A DNA stretch of 64,000 bases from Pseudogracilibacillus sp. (lineage in GTDB: Bacteria > Bacillota > Bacilli > Bacillales > Amphibacillaceae). The position numbers and the translations under genes are program-made. Positions 36,026 to 45,241 of this stretch are shown here, one piece after another. Under the pieces are notes generated by a model. That model searched no databases, was not told the origin of the DNA, and worked only from the letters and a program-made list of their open reading frames with translations. The DNA lies in the NCBI GenBank assembly GCA_026169815.1, contig JAPFDT010000048.1, positions 1 to 64,000 on the forward strand, in the 5' to 3' direction. Position 1 is the stretch's first letter. Each line of letters begins with the position of its first letter.

Positions 36026-36894
36026 TGAAAAAGCATGTTTTATTAGTCGATGGTATGGCTTTATTATTCCGCGGCTATTTCGCAACAGCATTTACTGGTA
36101 ATTTTATGAGAAATTCGGCTGGAACGCCGTTAAATGGAATTAACCAATTCTTACGTTATTTTTTACATGCAACAAATACATTTGAGCCAACTCATGTCAT
36201 TTGTTGTTGGGATATGGGCAGTACAACGTATCGTACGGAAATGTTTCCTAATTATAAGGCGAATCGAGAAGCACCACCTGAAGAATTACAACCACAGTTT
36301 GAATTAGTTAAAGACGTCGTAGCATCTTTTGATATTCCTAATATAGGTTTAGCCAATTATGAAGCAGATGATTGTATTGGGACAATAACTAATCAATTTC
36401 AGCAAGACCCTAGTTATAAATTCACTATTTTAACAGGTGATCTCGATATGCTACAACTAGTCAATGATCAAGTACAAGTAGCTATCATGCGAAAAGGGAT
36501 CGGTAATTACGAAGTTTTTTCACCTAATAATTTTTATGAATTAAAAGGCATACATCCATATCAAATTGTAGATTTAAAAGGCATGATGGGAGATGCAGCA
36601 GATAATTACCCAGGAGTAAAAGGGATTGGTGAAAAAACAGGCATCAAACTTTTACAAAAATACGATTCCATTGAAAATATATTGGAAAATATTACTGAAT
36701 TAACTCCTGCGATGCAAAAAAGATTTACAACAGACATGGATATGTTACATTTATCAAGAAAGTTAGCAAAAATTAACTGTCAAGCTCCTATTGAATCATA
36801 TGATTTACAAAAAGCAGCATGGCAATATGATGAACAAAAAGTAAATACACAATTGAATGAACTAGAAATGAGAGACGTTCATTATTTTATGTAA
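36025..36894 (+). CDS. ypcP: 5'-3' exonuclease YpcP (FEN family)
   Basis: Stand-alone flap nuclease of 289 residues resembling the N-terminal domain of DNA polymerase I. The metal-binding carboxylates are in LVDGMALLFRGYF, ANYEADDCIGT and LTGDLDMLQL, and the helix-hairpin region reads GVKGIGEKTG. It removes RNA primers and flaps in replication and repair. The start codon overlaps the dynA stop (TAATG), so translation is coupled; this pairing is conserved in B. subtilis. Confidence 0.93.
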   Translation: MKKHVLLVDGMALLFRGYFATAFTGNFMRNSAGTPLNGINQFLRYFLHATNTFEPTHVICCWDMGSTTYRTEMFPNYKANREAPPEELQPQFELVKDVVASFDIPNIGLANYEADDCIGTITNQFQQDPSYKFTILTGDLDMLQLVNDQVQVAIMRKGIGNYEVFSPNNFYELKGIHPYQIVDLKGMMGDAADNYPGVKGIGEKTGIKLLQKYDSIENILENITELTPAMQKRFTTDMDMLHLSRKLAKINCQAPIESYDLQKAAWQYDEQKVNTQLNELEMRDVHYFM

Positions 36895-36980
36895 TCAATA
36901 AAAATTACTCGCTCTTTTTTGTATTATTCTCATGATAATTTGAAGTTGTTTGGGGATAGTATAATTGGGAGGTGACGATG

Positions 36981-37184
36981 ATGACAGTAGGTACACAAAT
37001 GCAACAAACAGTAGCAAGTAGTGAAAGTGTATTAGCTAGCTTAAAATCATTCGCTTTAGAAACAAATGATCAAAATGCTAAGCAAATGTTTCAACAATTA
37101 GCAGAACAACAACAATCCATTGTAGAAAACTTAAACACAAGATTGCAATACATTCAACAGGAAGAGCCACAATATAAAGAGTAA
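36981..37184 (+). CDS. DUF1657 family small protein
   Basis: A 67-residue, Gln-rich, helical protein without membrane segments (MTVGTQMQQTVASSESVLAS and later QQLAEQQQSIVENL). It matches the DUF1657 family, often found with spoVA-type spore germination genes in Bacillales. No spoVA gene is adjacent. GGGAGG lies 8 nt before ATG 36981; ATG 36978 is also possible. The upstream TGAAG and GATAGTATA boxes are faintly like a forespore promoter, which is inference. Confidence 0.75.
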   Translation: MTVGTQMQQTVASSESVLASLKSFALETNDQNAKQMFQQLAEQQQSIVENLNTRLQYIQQEEPQYKE

Positions 37185-37190
37185 CTAAAC

Positions 37191-37254
37191 AAAGACCAAT
37201 GATTAAAGAATGAGCGATATTTATGTTGCTTCAATACTTTAATCGTTGGTCTTT
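37191..37254 (+). terminator. Terminator of the DUF1657 gene
   Basis: An 18-bp stem with one G-U pair, 37191-37208 with 37237-37254, and a 28-nt loop. A T-tract ends the right arm. Confidence 0.78.
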
Positions 37255-37408
37255 TCTATCATCTAAATACATAAATTAAATTGTGTAAAATCCATTATCT
37301 TAAAATGGTGATTTTTCGGAATAATGGGTATTTGTTCTTGCGTAATTCATCATAATGACAGATAATATAATAGAAGCGTTATCTAACTAACATAAAGGGG
37401 GATTTAAA

Positions 37409-37969
37409 ATGACAATGAAAAAGAAAGCGTTTTCCATTATGTTTATGTTGTTATTAAGTGTTGGAATTATTGCTGGTTGTAGTAATAGTGCTTCAGATGA
37501 TGCAACAGAATCTGAAGAAACAAACAATGATACTACTGAACAAGAAGCAACCAGTGATGAGGAAAAGAGCGACGCAATTGTAGTGCAAGCTGACACGATA
37601 AACTCACATGAAGTAGAAGATGCTATTTGTGTTGTTAATAGTCGGTTTGAGCAAGGTTGGAGAATGGTATTTAGAGCAAATGTAATGGACGCTGCTTCTG
37701 ATGAAGTAATTGAAAATGCAGATGTTAAAGTTGTATTAGAAACAGGTGAAGAATTTGAAATGGAACTAGGCGATCACGGATCTGATGATACTGAAACAAT
37801 GCTATATACTATTGCCTGGACGATTCCAGATGATTTTCCTACTGGTACATTAGATTATGAAATTATTGCCACTGTTGATGGAGAAGATTATGTGTATGAA
37901 CCTTTTGATGTAGATTTATCAAAAATGACAATCATTGAGCCACTTGATACTAGTGAAGCAGATGCATAA
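37409..37969 (+). CDS. Uncharacterised lipoprotein with one beta-rich domain
   Basis: Predicted lipoprotein of 186 residues. A signal peptide ends in the lipobox IIAGC (Cys24), followed by an acidic Glu/Thr/Ser linker (about 25-65). The folded part (about 70-180) is beta-rich, with GWRMVFRANVMDAASDEVIENA and WTIPDDFPTGTLDYEI. This looks like an Ig-like or FixH-like sandwich, but I do not recognise the family. AAAGGGGGA lies 7 nt before the ATG. Its stop overlaps the next lipoprotein gene by 8 nt, so the two are probably made together and placed on the outer membrane face. One Cys remains in the folded part (DAICVVNSR). Confidence 0.75.
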   Translation: MTMKKKAFSIMFMLLLSVGIIAGCSNSASDDATESEETNNDTTEQEATSDEEKSDAIVVQADTINSHEVEDAICVVNSRFEQGWRMVFRANVMDAASDEVIENADVKVVLETGEEFEMELGDHGSDDTETMLYTIAWTIPDDFPTGTLDYEIIATVDGEDYVYEPFDVDLSKMTIIEPLDTSEADA

Positions 37970-39497
37970 GTTTTCAACTAAGTTTGCTTTTATCATTGCA
38001 TTAACATTATTACTATTAATTACAACAGCTTGTTCATCTAAATCTACATCAACCGAAACAAACAATGATGCTGAAAGTAAAGAAACTGAAACAACTGATA
38101 ATGAAAATGAATCAAATGAAAAAGAGGACCAAGCGACTTTAACAGGAAAGTTAAAGCTAGATAAAGTCGAAGGGAAAATTGGTGACAAAGTGAAATTAAC
38201 AGCAGAAAAGCTTAAACCTGATGAAGAGCTTTCCGTCGTTTATGTAGATATGGAAGGGGAATATTCGTTAAAAGATGATAACTATTCATTTTCTGGATTA
38301 ATTTATAATCCAGTTGAAGAAGAAATATCTCAGGGTACAGCAGATGAGAATGGTGAATGGTCTGGAGAAATTACAGTTCCTGAAGGATTTGGTGATGATC
38401 ATGACATTTTAATTTATCAAAACGATGAAGTTATTGCAAAGGCGAACTTTTTTGTTGAAACGGTTTTTAAAATGTCTCCTGAATCTGGGCCAGTTGGTAC
38501 TGAAATAGAAATTGTTGGGGAAGGTTTAAGTCCAAAAATGTATGGGAGTATCTGGCATTTAAACTATGATAATGCTTATACAGGTATGATTACCGGAGTC
38601 TCAACTAAAGGAAAAGCAAAAGCAGTTATCCGCGCTTCAGGAAATATAGGGGATCATATGATTACTATAGAAAGCGGTTCATCTGGTTCTCCTTATCTAA
38701 GCAGAGATTCATCAGCAATTAATTATATATCAACGCAATATTTTACTTTTGAAGTGACTGATGATGAACCTAAAGGTGATTTAGTTTATGTAGAAGATGT
38801 TCCTGAACCAGCTTCTGGTGGAATTCAATTGCCAGATCCGGAAATGAAAGAGGATGTAACTATTAAACTAGATAAAGATTCTGGAACCGTTGATGAAGAA
38901 GTTACTATTGAAGGAACTGGTCTACCTAAAACGGAAGAAATAACTCTTGATTGGCATACTATGGTTGGCAATAGAGTTACACCTGAAGGTTTTAGCGAAG
39001 ATATTGTAGAGTTAGGCAAGACAAAAACAAACGAAAAAGGAGAGTTTTCATACACATTTCCAATTCCGGATGATTTAGGAGGATTAGAACATTTAATAGA
39101 TGTCAAAGTAAATGATGATATTTATGGGCAGACGTATTTACGAATCTTACCTTCTATAGCATCAATTACACCATCTGAGGGACCTCCTGGAACCCTGGTG
39201 ACAATCGAAATTAAAGGATCTGGATGGACAGAGTTTGATAATGCCTTAGCCGTCGTTTATGATAATGCATATAATGGTTACGTTTGTGGATTTGAATCCC
39301 AAGGCACAGTAAAATTACCATTTGTCGCATCAGGCGAACCTGGATACCATTTAGTAGATATCTATCCATCTATTTATCAAGGAAAAATGGTTCAACCTAA
39401 TATTTATTTAAAACCACAATTAACATATCGAGCTGACCATCCTGGAACTGGCATGCCAGCAATTAGAACATTCTTTAAAGTAACAACAGATGAATAA
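37962..39497 (+). CDS. Uncharacterised lipoprotein with about four IPT/TIG-like domains
   Basis: Predicted lipoprotein of 511 residues with lipobox ITTAC (Cys24) and an acidic linker rich in Glu, Thr and Asn (about 25-55). Four beta-sandwich repeats follow. Two share the phrase ESGPVGTEIEIVGEGLSP / SEGPPGTLVTIEIKGSGW and then YDNAYTG / YDNAYNG. The GPxGT start is typical of IPT/TIG (Ig-like) domains. I know of no assigned function. The start at ATG 37962 overlaps the previous stop by 8 nt and lacks a good Shine-Dalgarno, which suggests translational coupling. A terminator follows at once. Confidence 0.78.
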   Translation: MHKFSTKFAFIIALTLLLLITTACSSKSTSTETNNDAESKETETTDNENESNEKEDQATLTGKLKLDKVEGKIGDKVKLTAEKLKPDEELSVVYVDMEGEYSLKDDNYSFSGLIYNPVEEEISQGTADENGEWSGEITVPEGFGDDHDILIYQNDEVIAKANFFVETVFKMSPESGPVGTEIEIVGEGLSPKMYGSIWHLNYDNAYTGMITGVSTKGKAKAVIRASGNIGDHMITIESGSSGSPYLSRDSSAINYISTQYFTFEVTDDEPKGDLVYVEDVPEPASGGIQLPDPEMKEDVTIKLDKDSGTVDEEVTIEGTGLPKTEEITLDWHTMVGNRVTPEGFSEDIVELGKTKTNEKGEFSYTFPIPDDLGGLEHLIDVKVNDDIYGQTYLRILPSIASITPSEGPPGTLVTIEIKGSGWTEFDNALAVVYDNAYNGYVCGFESQGTVKLPFVASGEPGYHLVDIYPSIYQGKMVQPNIYLKPQLTYRADHPGTGMPAIRTFFKVTTDE

Positions 39498-39503
39498 TCA
39501 GGC

Positions 39504-39547
39504 AAAATGAACCCTTTAATATTATTTTAAAGGGTTCATTTTTATTG
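39504..39547 (+). terminator. Terminator of the lipoprotein pair
   Basis: Perfect 16-bp stem, 39504-39519 with 39527-39542, with a T-run on the right arm. Confidence 0.9.
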
Positions 39548-39612
39548 GTATAAAGTATATAATACAGCGGGGGAGCAGTTAAACTATATAACATAGGATA
39601 AATTTCGCTATA

Positions 39613-39644
<32 letters not shown>

Positions 39645-39653
39645 CAGAATTGA

Positions 39654-39692
39654 AAAACCAGAAGTGCTTTTTTGAATCTCATAGCACTTCTG
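39654..39692 (-). terminator. Terminator of the pdaC-like gene
   Basis: CAGAAGTGCT (39659-39668) pairs with AGCACTTCTG (39683-39692). On the minus strand the stem is followed by GTTTTTC, 30-70 nt beyond the stop codon. Confidence 0.75.
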
Positions 39693-39724
39693 TTGTGTTT
39701 TTATTATATTCAAAGTTTCATAGA

Positions 39725-41146
39725 TTAATTACCATAATATGGTCCGATGCCTTCACCTTCTATATATGGTAACAGTTCTGATACTGTGACAAATTCATAT
39801 CCTTCATTAGTAAGATATTCCATTATTTGTGGAACAGCATCAGCTGTAGTTGCATGTATATCGTGCATTAAAATGATTGATCCAGGTCGAACTTCATTTT
39901 TAATCGTTTGAATCGTTCTATTTGCATTTAAATGCTGCCAATCATAAGTATCAATCGACCACATTGCGATTGCTTGATTTGTTTCTTGAGCAACCGTTTC
40001 AACATAATTGTTTGAGCTTCCATATGGAGGTCTAAATAATGTTGGTGTCTTACCTGTTACTTCTTCTATTTGTTTTTTAGATTCTGTTATTTCTTGTTTC
40101 ACTTGATTATTATTCACTGCATTTAAGTTTGCATGAGTAATGGAATGGTTTGCAATTTCATGCCCTTGATCAGCAACACGTTTAGCAATATCTGGATGCG
40201 CTGTTGCGTTTTTACTTAGCATAAAGAATGTTGCTTTCGCATCATATTGATCTAATATATTTAATATACGATCTGTCGTTTCAACTTCAGGTCCGTCATC
40301 AAATGTTAATGCGATATATTTGTTCTTAGCTGTTGCATTATTTCTATCTTGTTCATCTTTCATTCTTTGTTGTTCCATTTCAGCTTCCATTTCTTCTGTT
40401 ATAAAAGTGGAATAATAATCAGAATGGAAATAAGCTGCTAATTTTTTCGTAGGTATCGATACCTTTACATATTTATTATCTTTTCTTAAATCTTTATCGT
40501 TGAAATAAAAAGTAAATTTATCTTCTGCTAATGATATTTCAAGATCATTTAATTCTTCTAGCGCCGGTTGCCACACCTCATAATCAACTTCTTCATCTAA
40601 TTGTTCAACTATTAACTTGAAACGTTCTTTTGTCGTAAAAACTTCTTCGTCGAAAATTTCGTTTAAATTGACAATTCTCTCAGCGCTTAAATCAACTATG
40701 AATGTTTTCATTTTTATATATTGTTCTGATTGTTCAACTGCTTGTTCTACTTCCATTTCAACATTGAATAAATCGTCTGTAACTTTCGAAATGTCTGTAT
40801 GAAGATTAAAATGTGCAACAAATTTATTGTTTATCGTATCTTCTGTTTTCTCCATTTCTTCATAAAATAAATCTTCTTGTTTTGTAGCCCATTCATAAAT
40901 AGGGACATCTATTTCTTCAATTGAAGTAGATGGAATCGTTCTAAAAGATGTAAATGTATCAGAGGACTTAGATTCCTGATCAAGACGAAACCCAGTATCT
41001 ATTTGTTCACTATTTATCTCTACAGATAAAGCATCTTTATGTGTCAAACTTTGCACAACTTTAGTCGTAGAGCCAATCATTATTGTTAGTAAAATAAAAC
41101 TGCTAATTGCTATCATCCACGTCGTACGACTTATCTCCTTTAGCAT
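39725..41146 (-). CDS. pdaC: PdaC-like polysaccharide deacetylase
   Basis: Membrane-anchored protein of 473 residues. An N-terminal helix (about 10-30) is followed by two domains of the DUF4163/DUF3298 type (about 60-260) and a NodB deacetylase domain (about 280-465). The catalytic Asp lies in ALTFDDGPE, metal-binding His residues in HSITHANL, and RPPYGS and LMHDIH are the later motifs. This order is that of PdaC, which deacetylates N-acetylmuramic acid of peptidoglycan in B. subtilis and adds lysozyme resistance. No strong ribosome-binding site is evident (AAAGGGGACT lies about 10 nt upstream of ATG 41146). Confidence 0.85.
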   Translation of the reverse strand: MLKEISRTTWMIAISSFILLTIMIGSTTKVVQSLTHKDALSVEINSEQIDTGFRLDQESKSSDTFTSFRTIPSTSIEEIDVPIYEWATKQEDLFYEEMEKTEDTINNKFVAHFNLHTDISKVTDDLFNVEMEVEQAVEQSEQYIKMKTFIVDLSAERIVNLNEIFDEEVFTTKERFKLIVEQLDEEVDYEVWQPALEELNDLEISLAEDKFTFYFNDKDLRKDNKYVKVSIPTKKLAAYFHSDYYSTFITEEMEAEMEQQRMKDEQDRNNATAKNKYIALTFDDGPEVETTDRILNILDQYDAKATFFMLSKNATAHPDIAKRVADQGHEIANHSITHANLNAVNNNQVKQEITESKKQIEEVTGKTPTLFRPPYGSSNNYVETVAQETNQAIAMWSIDTYDWQHLNANRTIQTIKNEVRPGSIILMHDIHATTADAVPQIMEYLTNEGYEFVTVSELLPYIEGEGIGPYYGN

Positions 41147-41257
41147 TTTAAAAGTCCCCTTTTATCCCTTTAAATCTGTCAAATTCTGTCTTAATTTATC
41201 ATAACATAGGATAAAAAAATAGGATAGAATAATGTGGTGAACTTTAATACTTTTTAA

Positions 41258-42805
41258 TTATTTACTATTTTTATGTTGAGACAAATCTATCTTTTCTAAT
41301 GGTTTTACCGCCGGACCTTGTAAAACGTCTCCTGTAAAACTAAAACGCGATCCATGACACGGACAATCCCATGAAGTTTCTGCTTCATTCCAATTTACTT
41401 CACAACCTAAGTGCGTGCATGTTGTATTTACCGCATGTAAAGTGGCTTCATTATCTTTATAAATACCAACCCTTTGCATGCCTATTGTCGTAATTTGTGC
41501 TTCACCTTCATTAAGATTATCAATGTTATTTTGTTTCCACTGTAATTTTCCTTTAATCAAATGTTTTGCTACATCCATATTCGATGTTACCATTTTTTCT
41601 ATTGTCGGGATCTTTTGTAATGATCTTGCTGGATAAAATATACTTTGTTCCACATTTTCCTCATCCAAAATATAATCCCTTATATTTAATGCAGCATTGG
41701 TTCCATTAGTTATTCCCCATTTTTTAAATCCTGTAGCTACCAATACATTTGATTGATGTTTTGTAACTGGACCGATAAAAGGGAGAGAATCTACCGTGAT
41801 ATAATCTTGAGCTGACCAGCGGTATAAGATATCTTTTGCCCGAAATCTTTCTAGACAAAATTGTTCTAGATTTTTATAATTTTGCATCATGGACTCATTC
41901 GCTTGACCTGTTTTATGACTTTCGCCTACAACAAGCAGTAATTCTTCTTCTTTTACATTTACTTTACGAAGTGATCGTACCGGATTGTCTGCACTAATGT
42001 ACATTCCTGATTCTAGTCGTTCTTCTGGTCGGATAAGTAGCGCATAAGAACGACTTGCATACATTTTTGTTGGAAAATATGCTAATCCATCATAAAAAGG
42101 ATATTGTGTTGCTTGAATAACGTACTTACTTATTACACGTTGTTTATTTTCTGTTATTACAGCTGGTTGTTTATTGTATTCAACATTTATGGCTCTTGTA
42201 TTTTCATATATATCGACACCATTTTGTTCGCAAAGTTGTAATAATGCCTTTGTGTAATTAACTGGATGAAAGTGTGCTTGTTCCTTCATTTTAAGCGCAG
42301 TTTTTACTGAATATGGTAATGCAGTGGATTGTACTAATTCACTTTTTATTTCCAATTGTTTATATGCTTCATATTCTTGTTCAATTTCTTGAACCATTTT
42401 ATCAACTTCTGTATAAATATATGCATCTTCAAATTGTAAATCACATTTTATCTGATTTTTTTCGATTATATCTATAATAAATTGAAGCGCATCGTTGTTA
42501 GCATCATAATATTTTTTAGCCTCTGCTAATCCGACGTTATCAATGAGTGTTTTATAAAATAATCCATGTTGAGCCGTAATTTTTCCAGTCGTTAAACTAG
42601 TTGTTCCTGAAATTACTTTGTTAGCTTCTAATATACATACAGAAAAACCCTTTTCAGATAATAAATAAGCAGTTGTAATACCTGTTATTCCCGCACCGAC
42701 AATACAAACGTCGTACTGTTTTGTTTCTTCTAACGATTTATAATTAGATAATTCCACTGAATCTTGCCAATAACTTAGTGGCTCTTTCGGTAATTGTACA
42801 TCCAT
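41258..42805 (-). CDS. FAD-dependent oxidoreductase with C-terminal Rieske domain (YhfW-like)
   Basis: Protein of 515 residues that fuses two modules. The N-terminal DAO-type flavin domain (about 30-400) starts with the dinucleotide motif YDVCIVGAGITGITTAYLL. The C-terminal Rieske domain (about 425-510) has CTHLGC and CPCHGS, the four ligands of a [2Fe-2S] cluster. The same layout occurs in YhfW of B. subtilis, whose substrate is unknown. ATG 42805 is preferred because AAAGGGG lies about 9 nt upstream; a TTG at 42835 is further out. No signal peptide is seen, so it is cytoplasmic. Confidence 0.88.
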   Translation of the reverse strand: MDVQLPKEPLSYWQDSVELSNYKSLEETKQYDVCIVGAGITGITTAYLLSEKGFSVCILEANKVISGTTSLTTGKITAQHGLFYKTLIDNVGLAEAKKYYDANNDALQFIIDIIEKNQIKCDLQFEDAYIYTEVDKMVQEIEQEYEAYKQLEIKSELVQSTALPYSVKTALKMKEQAHFHPVNYTKALLQLCEQNGVDIYENTRAINVEYNKQPAVITENKQRVISKYVIQATQYPFYDGLAYFPTKMYASRSYALLIRPEERLESGMYISADNPVRSLRKVNVKEEELLLVVGESHKTGQANESMMQNYKNLEQFCLERFRAKDILYRWSAQDYITVDSLPFIGPVTKHQSNVLVATGFKKWGITNGTNAALNIRDYILDEENVEQSIFYPARSLQKIPTIEKMVTSNMDVAKHLIKGKLQWKQNNIDNLNEGEAQITTIGMQRVGIYKDNEATLHAVNTTCTHLGCEVNWNEAETSWDCPCHGSRFSFTGDVLQGPAVKPLEKIDLSQHKNSK

Positions 42806-42874
42806 AATATATGCCCCTTTTTTCTTATTCAACATCTATTATGGTCGTTTCATTACTGATTTATCCTATTTTTG

Positions 42875-42918
42875 AGCAAAAAAATAGTCAAGCTTTACAA
42901 AATATTAGCTCAACTATT
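42875..42918 (-). terminator. Distal terminator of the LTA-synthase-like gene
   Basis: On the minus strand AATAGT-TG-AGCT (42918-42907) pairs with AGCT-TG-ACTATT (42894-42883) and is followed by six T. It lies beyond the intergenic repeat at 43019-43122, so that repeat would be part of the 3' untranslated RNA. Confidence 0.7.
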
Positions 42919-43018
42919 CTTACGTTTACTTGAATCAATTTCATAATAGATTTAGGTAAAAATACGTACGTTTAGTTATAAGCTTTTTAAACCATACGTG
43001 TTTAGCTTATGTAACTAA

Positions 43019-43122
43019 GTTTACTTGAATGGAAGCCGACTGACTCCTGTGGGAACAGCACGAGTCCGAAAATCCTTGAGGCCGTGCCCACCAAAAAGCA
43101 GTCGGATGGAATGAAAGTAAAC
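43019..43122. repeat. Bacillaceae-type dispersed intergenic repeat with GTTTAC ends
   Basis: A 104-bp, GC-rich island in AT-rich DNA. It begins with GTTTAC (43019-43024) and ends with the inverted copy GTAAAC (43117-43122). Inside, CCGACTGACTCCTGTGGG, CACGAGTCCGAAAATCC and GCAGTCGG are wording I know from short repeats found widely in Bacillaceae. It encodes nothing. The phrase GTTTACTTGAAT recurs alone at 42924-42935, perhaps an end of another copy. The gap 42806-43182 holds otherwise only the terminator at 42875-42918. Confidence 0.65.
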
Positions 43123-43182
43123 GGGTCTATTATCCAACGTAAAGTTCATGTTTGAAATACTAAAATGAATTATAAAATTGAT

Positions 43183-45072
43183 TCACTTATTTTTAAAATC
43201 AAGAAATCTAAATAAATCACCGTAAATGATTTCATCTGAATAATTTAATTCTACTTCTACCTTTTGTTTGATGTCACTACAAGGCGATGAATGATTATTT
43301 TCTTCTTTATTATCTAATATGTCCCCTGTCTCTCTATTATAACAAGTTTCTCCTGCATAAATATAATCTTCACTAATAAAGTTACCATTTCTTTGTACGA
43401 TAAATCCTTTACGATTATCATGAAATAAATCATTTCCAAAGTATATATCGTGATTCGTTTCAATTCCTAATAAATGTAATAATGTCGGTTTTATATCTAC
43501 CTGACCTGCTATGTTAGACATTTGCTCACCTTCTCCATAACCAGGAATATGAATATAAAATGGCACTCGTTGTAACTGTGTATAATCATATGGAGTAATT
43601 TCTTCTTTATCTAAATACTCAGCCATTGCTTTATTATGGTTTGCACTAATTCCGTCATGATCACCCATTATGATGATAATAGAATTTTCATATAAACCAG
43701 CAGCTTTTAATTGGATAAAGAACTGTTCTATAGCTTCGTCAGTATAACGCACTGTCGGAAAATATTTATTTAACGTATTAGAATTAGAATCATAAGGCTC
43801 TAAACTTCTATCAACTTCTTCTAAATCAAATGGAAAATGGTTCGTTATCGTAATTAACTTAGCATAAAATGGTTCTTCTATCTCTCTTAAGTGAGGGATT
43901 GATTGCGTGAAAAACTCTTTATCTTTTAATCCCCAGCCAACTTGATTGTCATCAGTCACTTCATAACTTTCGCGATCATAAAAAGTATCAATCTCTAAAC
44001 TGTCATACATTTGATTTCTATTCCAAAACGTATCTGTATTCGCGTGAAGAACTGCCGATGTATAGTCTTTTTCTTTAATTATTTCTGGAAATGAATGATA
44101 TTTGTTTTGTGCATGCGTAAAAAATACTGCTCCACCTGATATAGGATATAGGGAGTTTTCTGTAACAAACTCTGAATCTGACGTTTTTCCTTGGGATGTT
44201 TGATGATAAAAATTTTCAAAATAAAATGTATCTTCATGTTCTTTCAGGCCATTGAGGAATGGTGTTATTTCTTCGCCATGTAATTCATTATCGATTACAA
44301 AGTTTTGAATAGATTCTGCGGAAATAAATATAATGTTCTTATCCTCACCGATACCAAACAATTCTGATTGTGACTTACTTCTAATTTCATCATTGATATA
44401 TTGTCTAATTGTTTTTAAATCATGATCTTCTGCGAATACTTTTTGTGTACGCATTTTTGACTGAGAGACTGCATCATACACATGATAATAAAACAAACCG
44501 ATATTTTTTACTAAATACTCACGATCAAACGCACGTGATAAAAGTTGCGGTCGTTCAATTTCCGCTAGCAAAAAGTTTCCTGATAATAATAATAGTGAGA
44601 TAAGTGCTACAATTACTTTGCTGCGTTTCGTATATTCTCGCACCATCGCTAAATGGGATTGTTTACTAATATACCAAATGATCATTAAATCTAGAAATAT
44701 AAATATGTCATAAAATTTAATGAGTGAGACGATACTAGAAGTTAAATCTACTACATTACTCGTTTGAAATAATTGTGGTATCGTTAAAAAATCAGTGAAT
44801 GAGCGATAAAACACTAAATTAAAGTAAATAATTAACGTCCCTACTAGTGCAGAATATCTAATAAAGACTCGTTGTTTTACAGGATCTTTAATCCAAACAC
44901 TTAGTCCAAAAAATATAATCGATGCAATAAATGGATTAATAAAAATAATAATTTCTTGCATCATATTTTCAATTTCAATATTAAATACAAATCGATAAAC
45001 GATATACGTTTTTAGTCCGAACAATAACCCCGCTAGGAGATAAAGCGGCATCTGTCCCCGCCGAAAAAACAT
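43183..45072 (-). CDS. yqgS: Lipoteichoic acid synthase family protein (LtaS/YqgS)
   Basis: Membrane enzyme of 629 residues with five N-terminal helices (to about 190) and an extracellular sulfatase-type domain (about 240-560). It polymerises glycerol-phosphate from phosphatidylglycerol onto a lipid anchor. The first metal Glu is in FISAESIQNF, the catalytic Thr in TSQGKTSDSEF, and IMGDHDGIS holds further metal ligands. Position near gluP and yqgN suggests the yqgS paralogue, but whether it is the only LTA synthase of this organism is unknown. ATG 45072 lies 6 nt after GGGGG; ATG 45078 abuts that site. Confidence 0.88.
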   Translation of the reverse strand: MFFRRGQMPLYLLAGLLFGLKTYIVYRFVFNIEIENMMQEIIIFINPFIASIIFFGLSVWIKDPVKQRVFIRYSALVGTLIIYFNLVFYRSFTDFLTIPQLFQTSNVVDLTSSIVSLIKFYDIFIFLDLMIIWYISKQSHLAMVREYTKRSKVIVALISLLLLSGNFLLAEIERPQLLSRAFDREYLVKNIGLFYYHVYDAVSQSKMRTQKVFAEDHDLKTIRQYINDEIRSKSQSELFGIGEDKNIIFISAESIQNFVIDNELHGEEITPFLNGLKEHEDTFYFENFYHQTSQGKTSDSEFVTENSLYPISGGAVFFTHAQNKYHSFPEIIKEKDYTSAVLHANTDTFWNRNQMYDSLEIDTFYDRESYEVTDDNQVGWGLKDKEFFTQSIPHLREIEEPFYAKLITITNHFPFDLEEVDRSLEPYDSNSNTLNKYFPTVRYTDEAIEQFFIQLKAAGLYENSIIIIMGDHDGISANHNKAMAEYLDKEEITPYDYTQLQRVPFYIHIPGYGEGEQMSNIAGQVDIKPTLLHLLGIETNHDIYFGNDLFHDNRKGFIVQRNGNFISEDYIYAGETCYNRETGDILDNKEENNHSSPCSDIKQKVEVELNYSDEIIYGDLFRFLDFKNK

Positions 45073-45241
45073 AAACATCCCCCTGAATAAAAATTGTAAT
45101 AGTTATATTCCCTGTTTAACATGATAATAAACATAGTATTATAGATATGTATGAATTCATTTTCTGATACTTGATAGCCTGTCATATCACCAAATCTTTT
45201 TACATAAAATATGATTAACATGTAAATGAAGGATGGTTATT

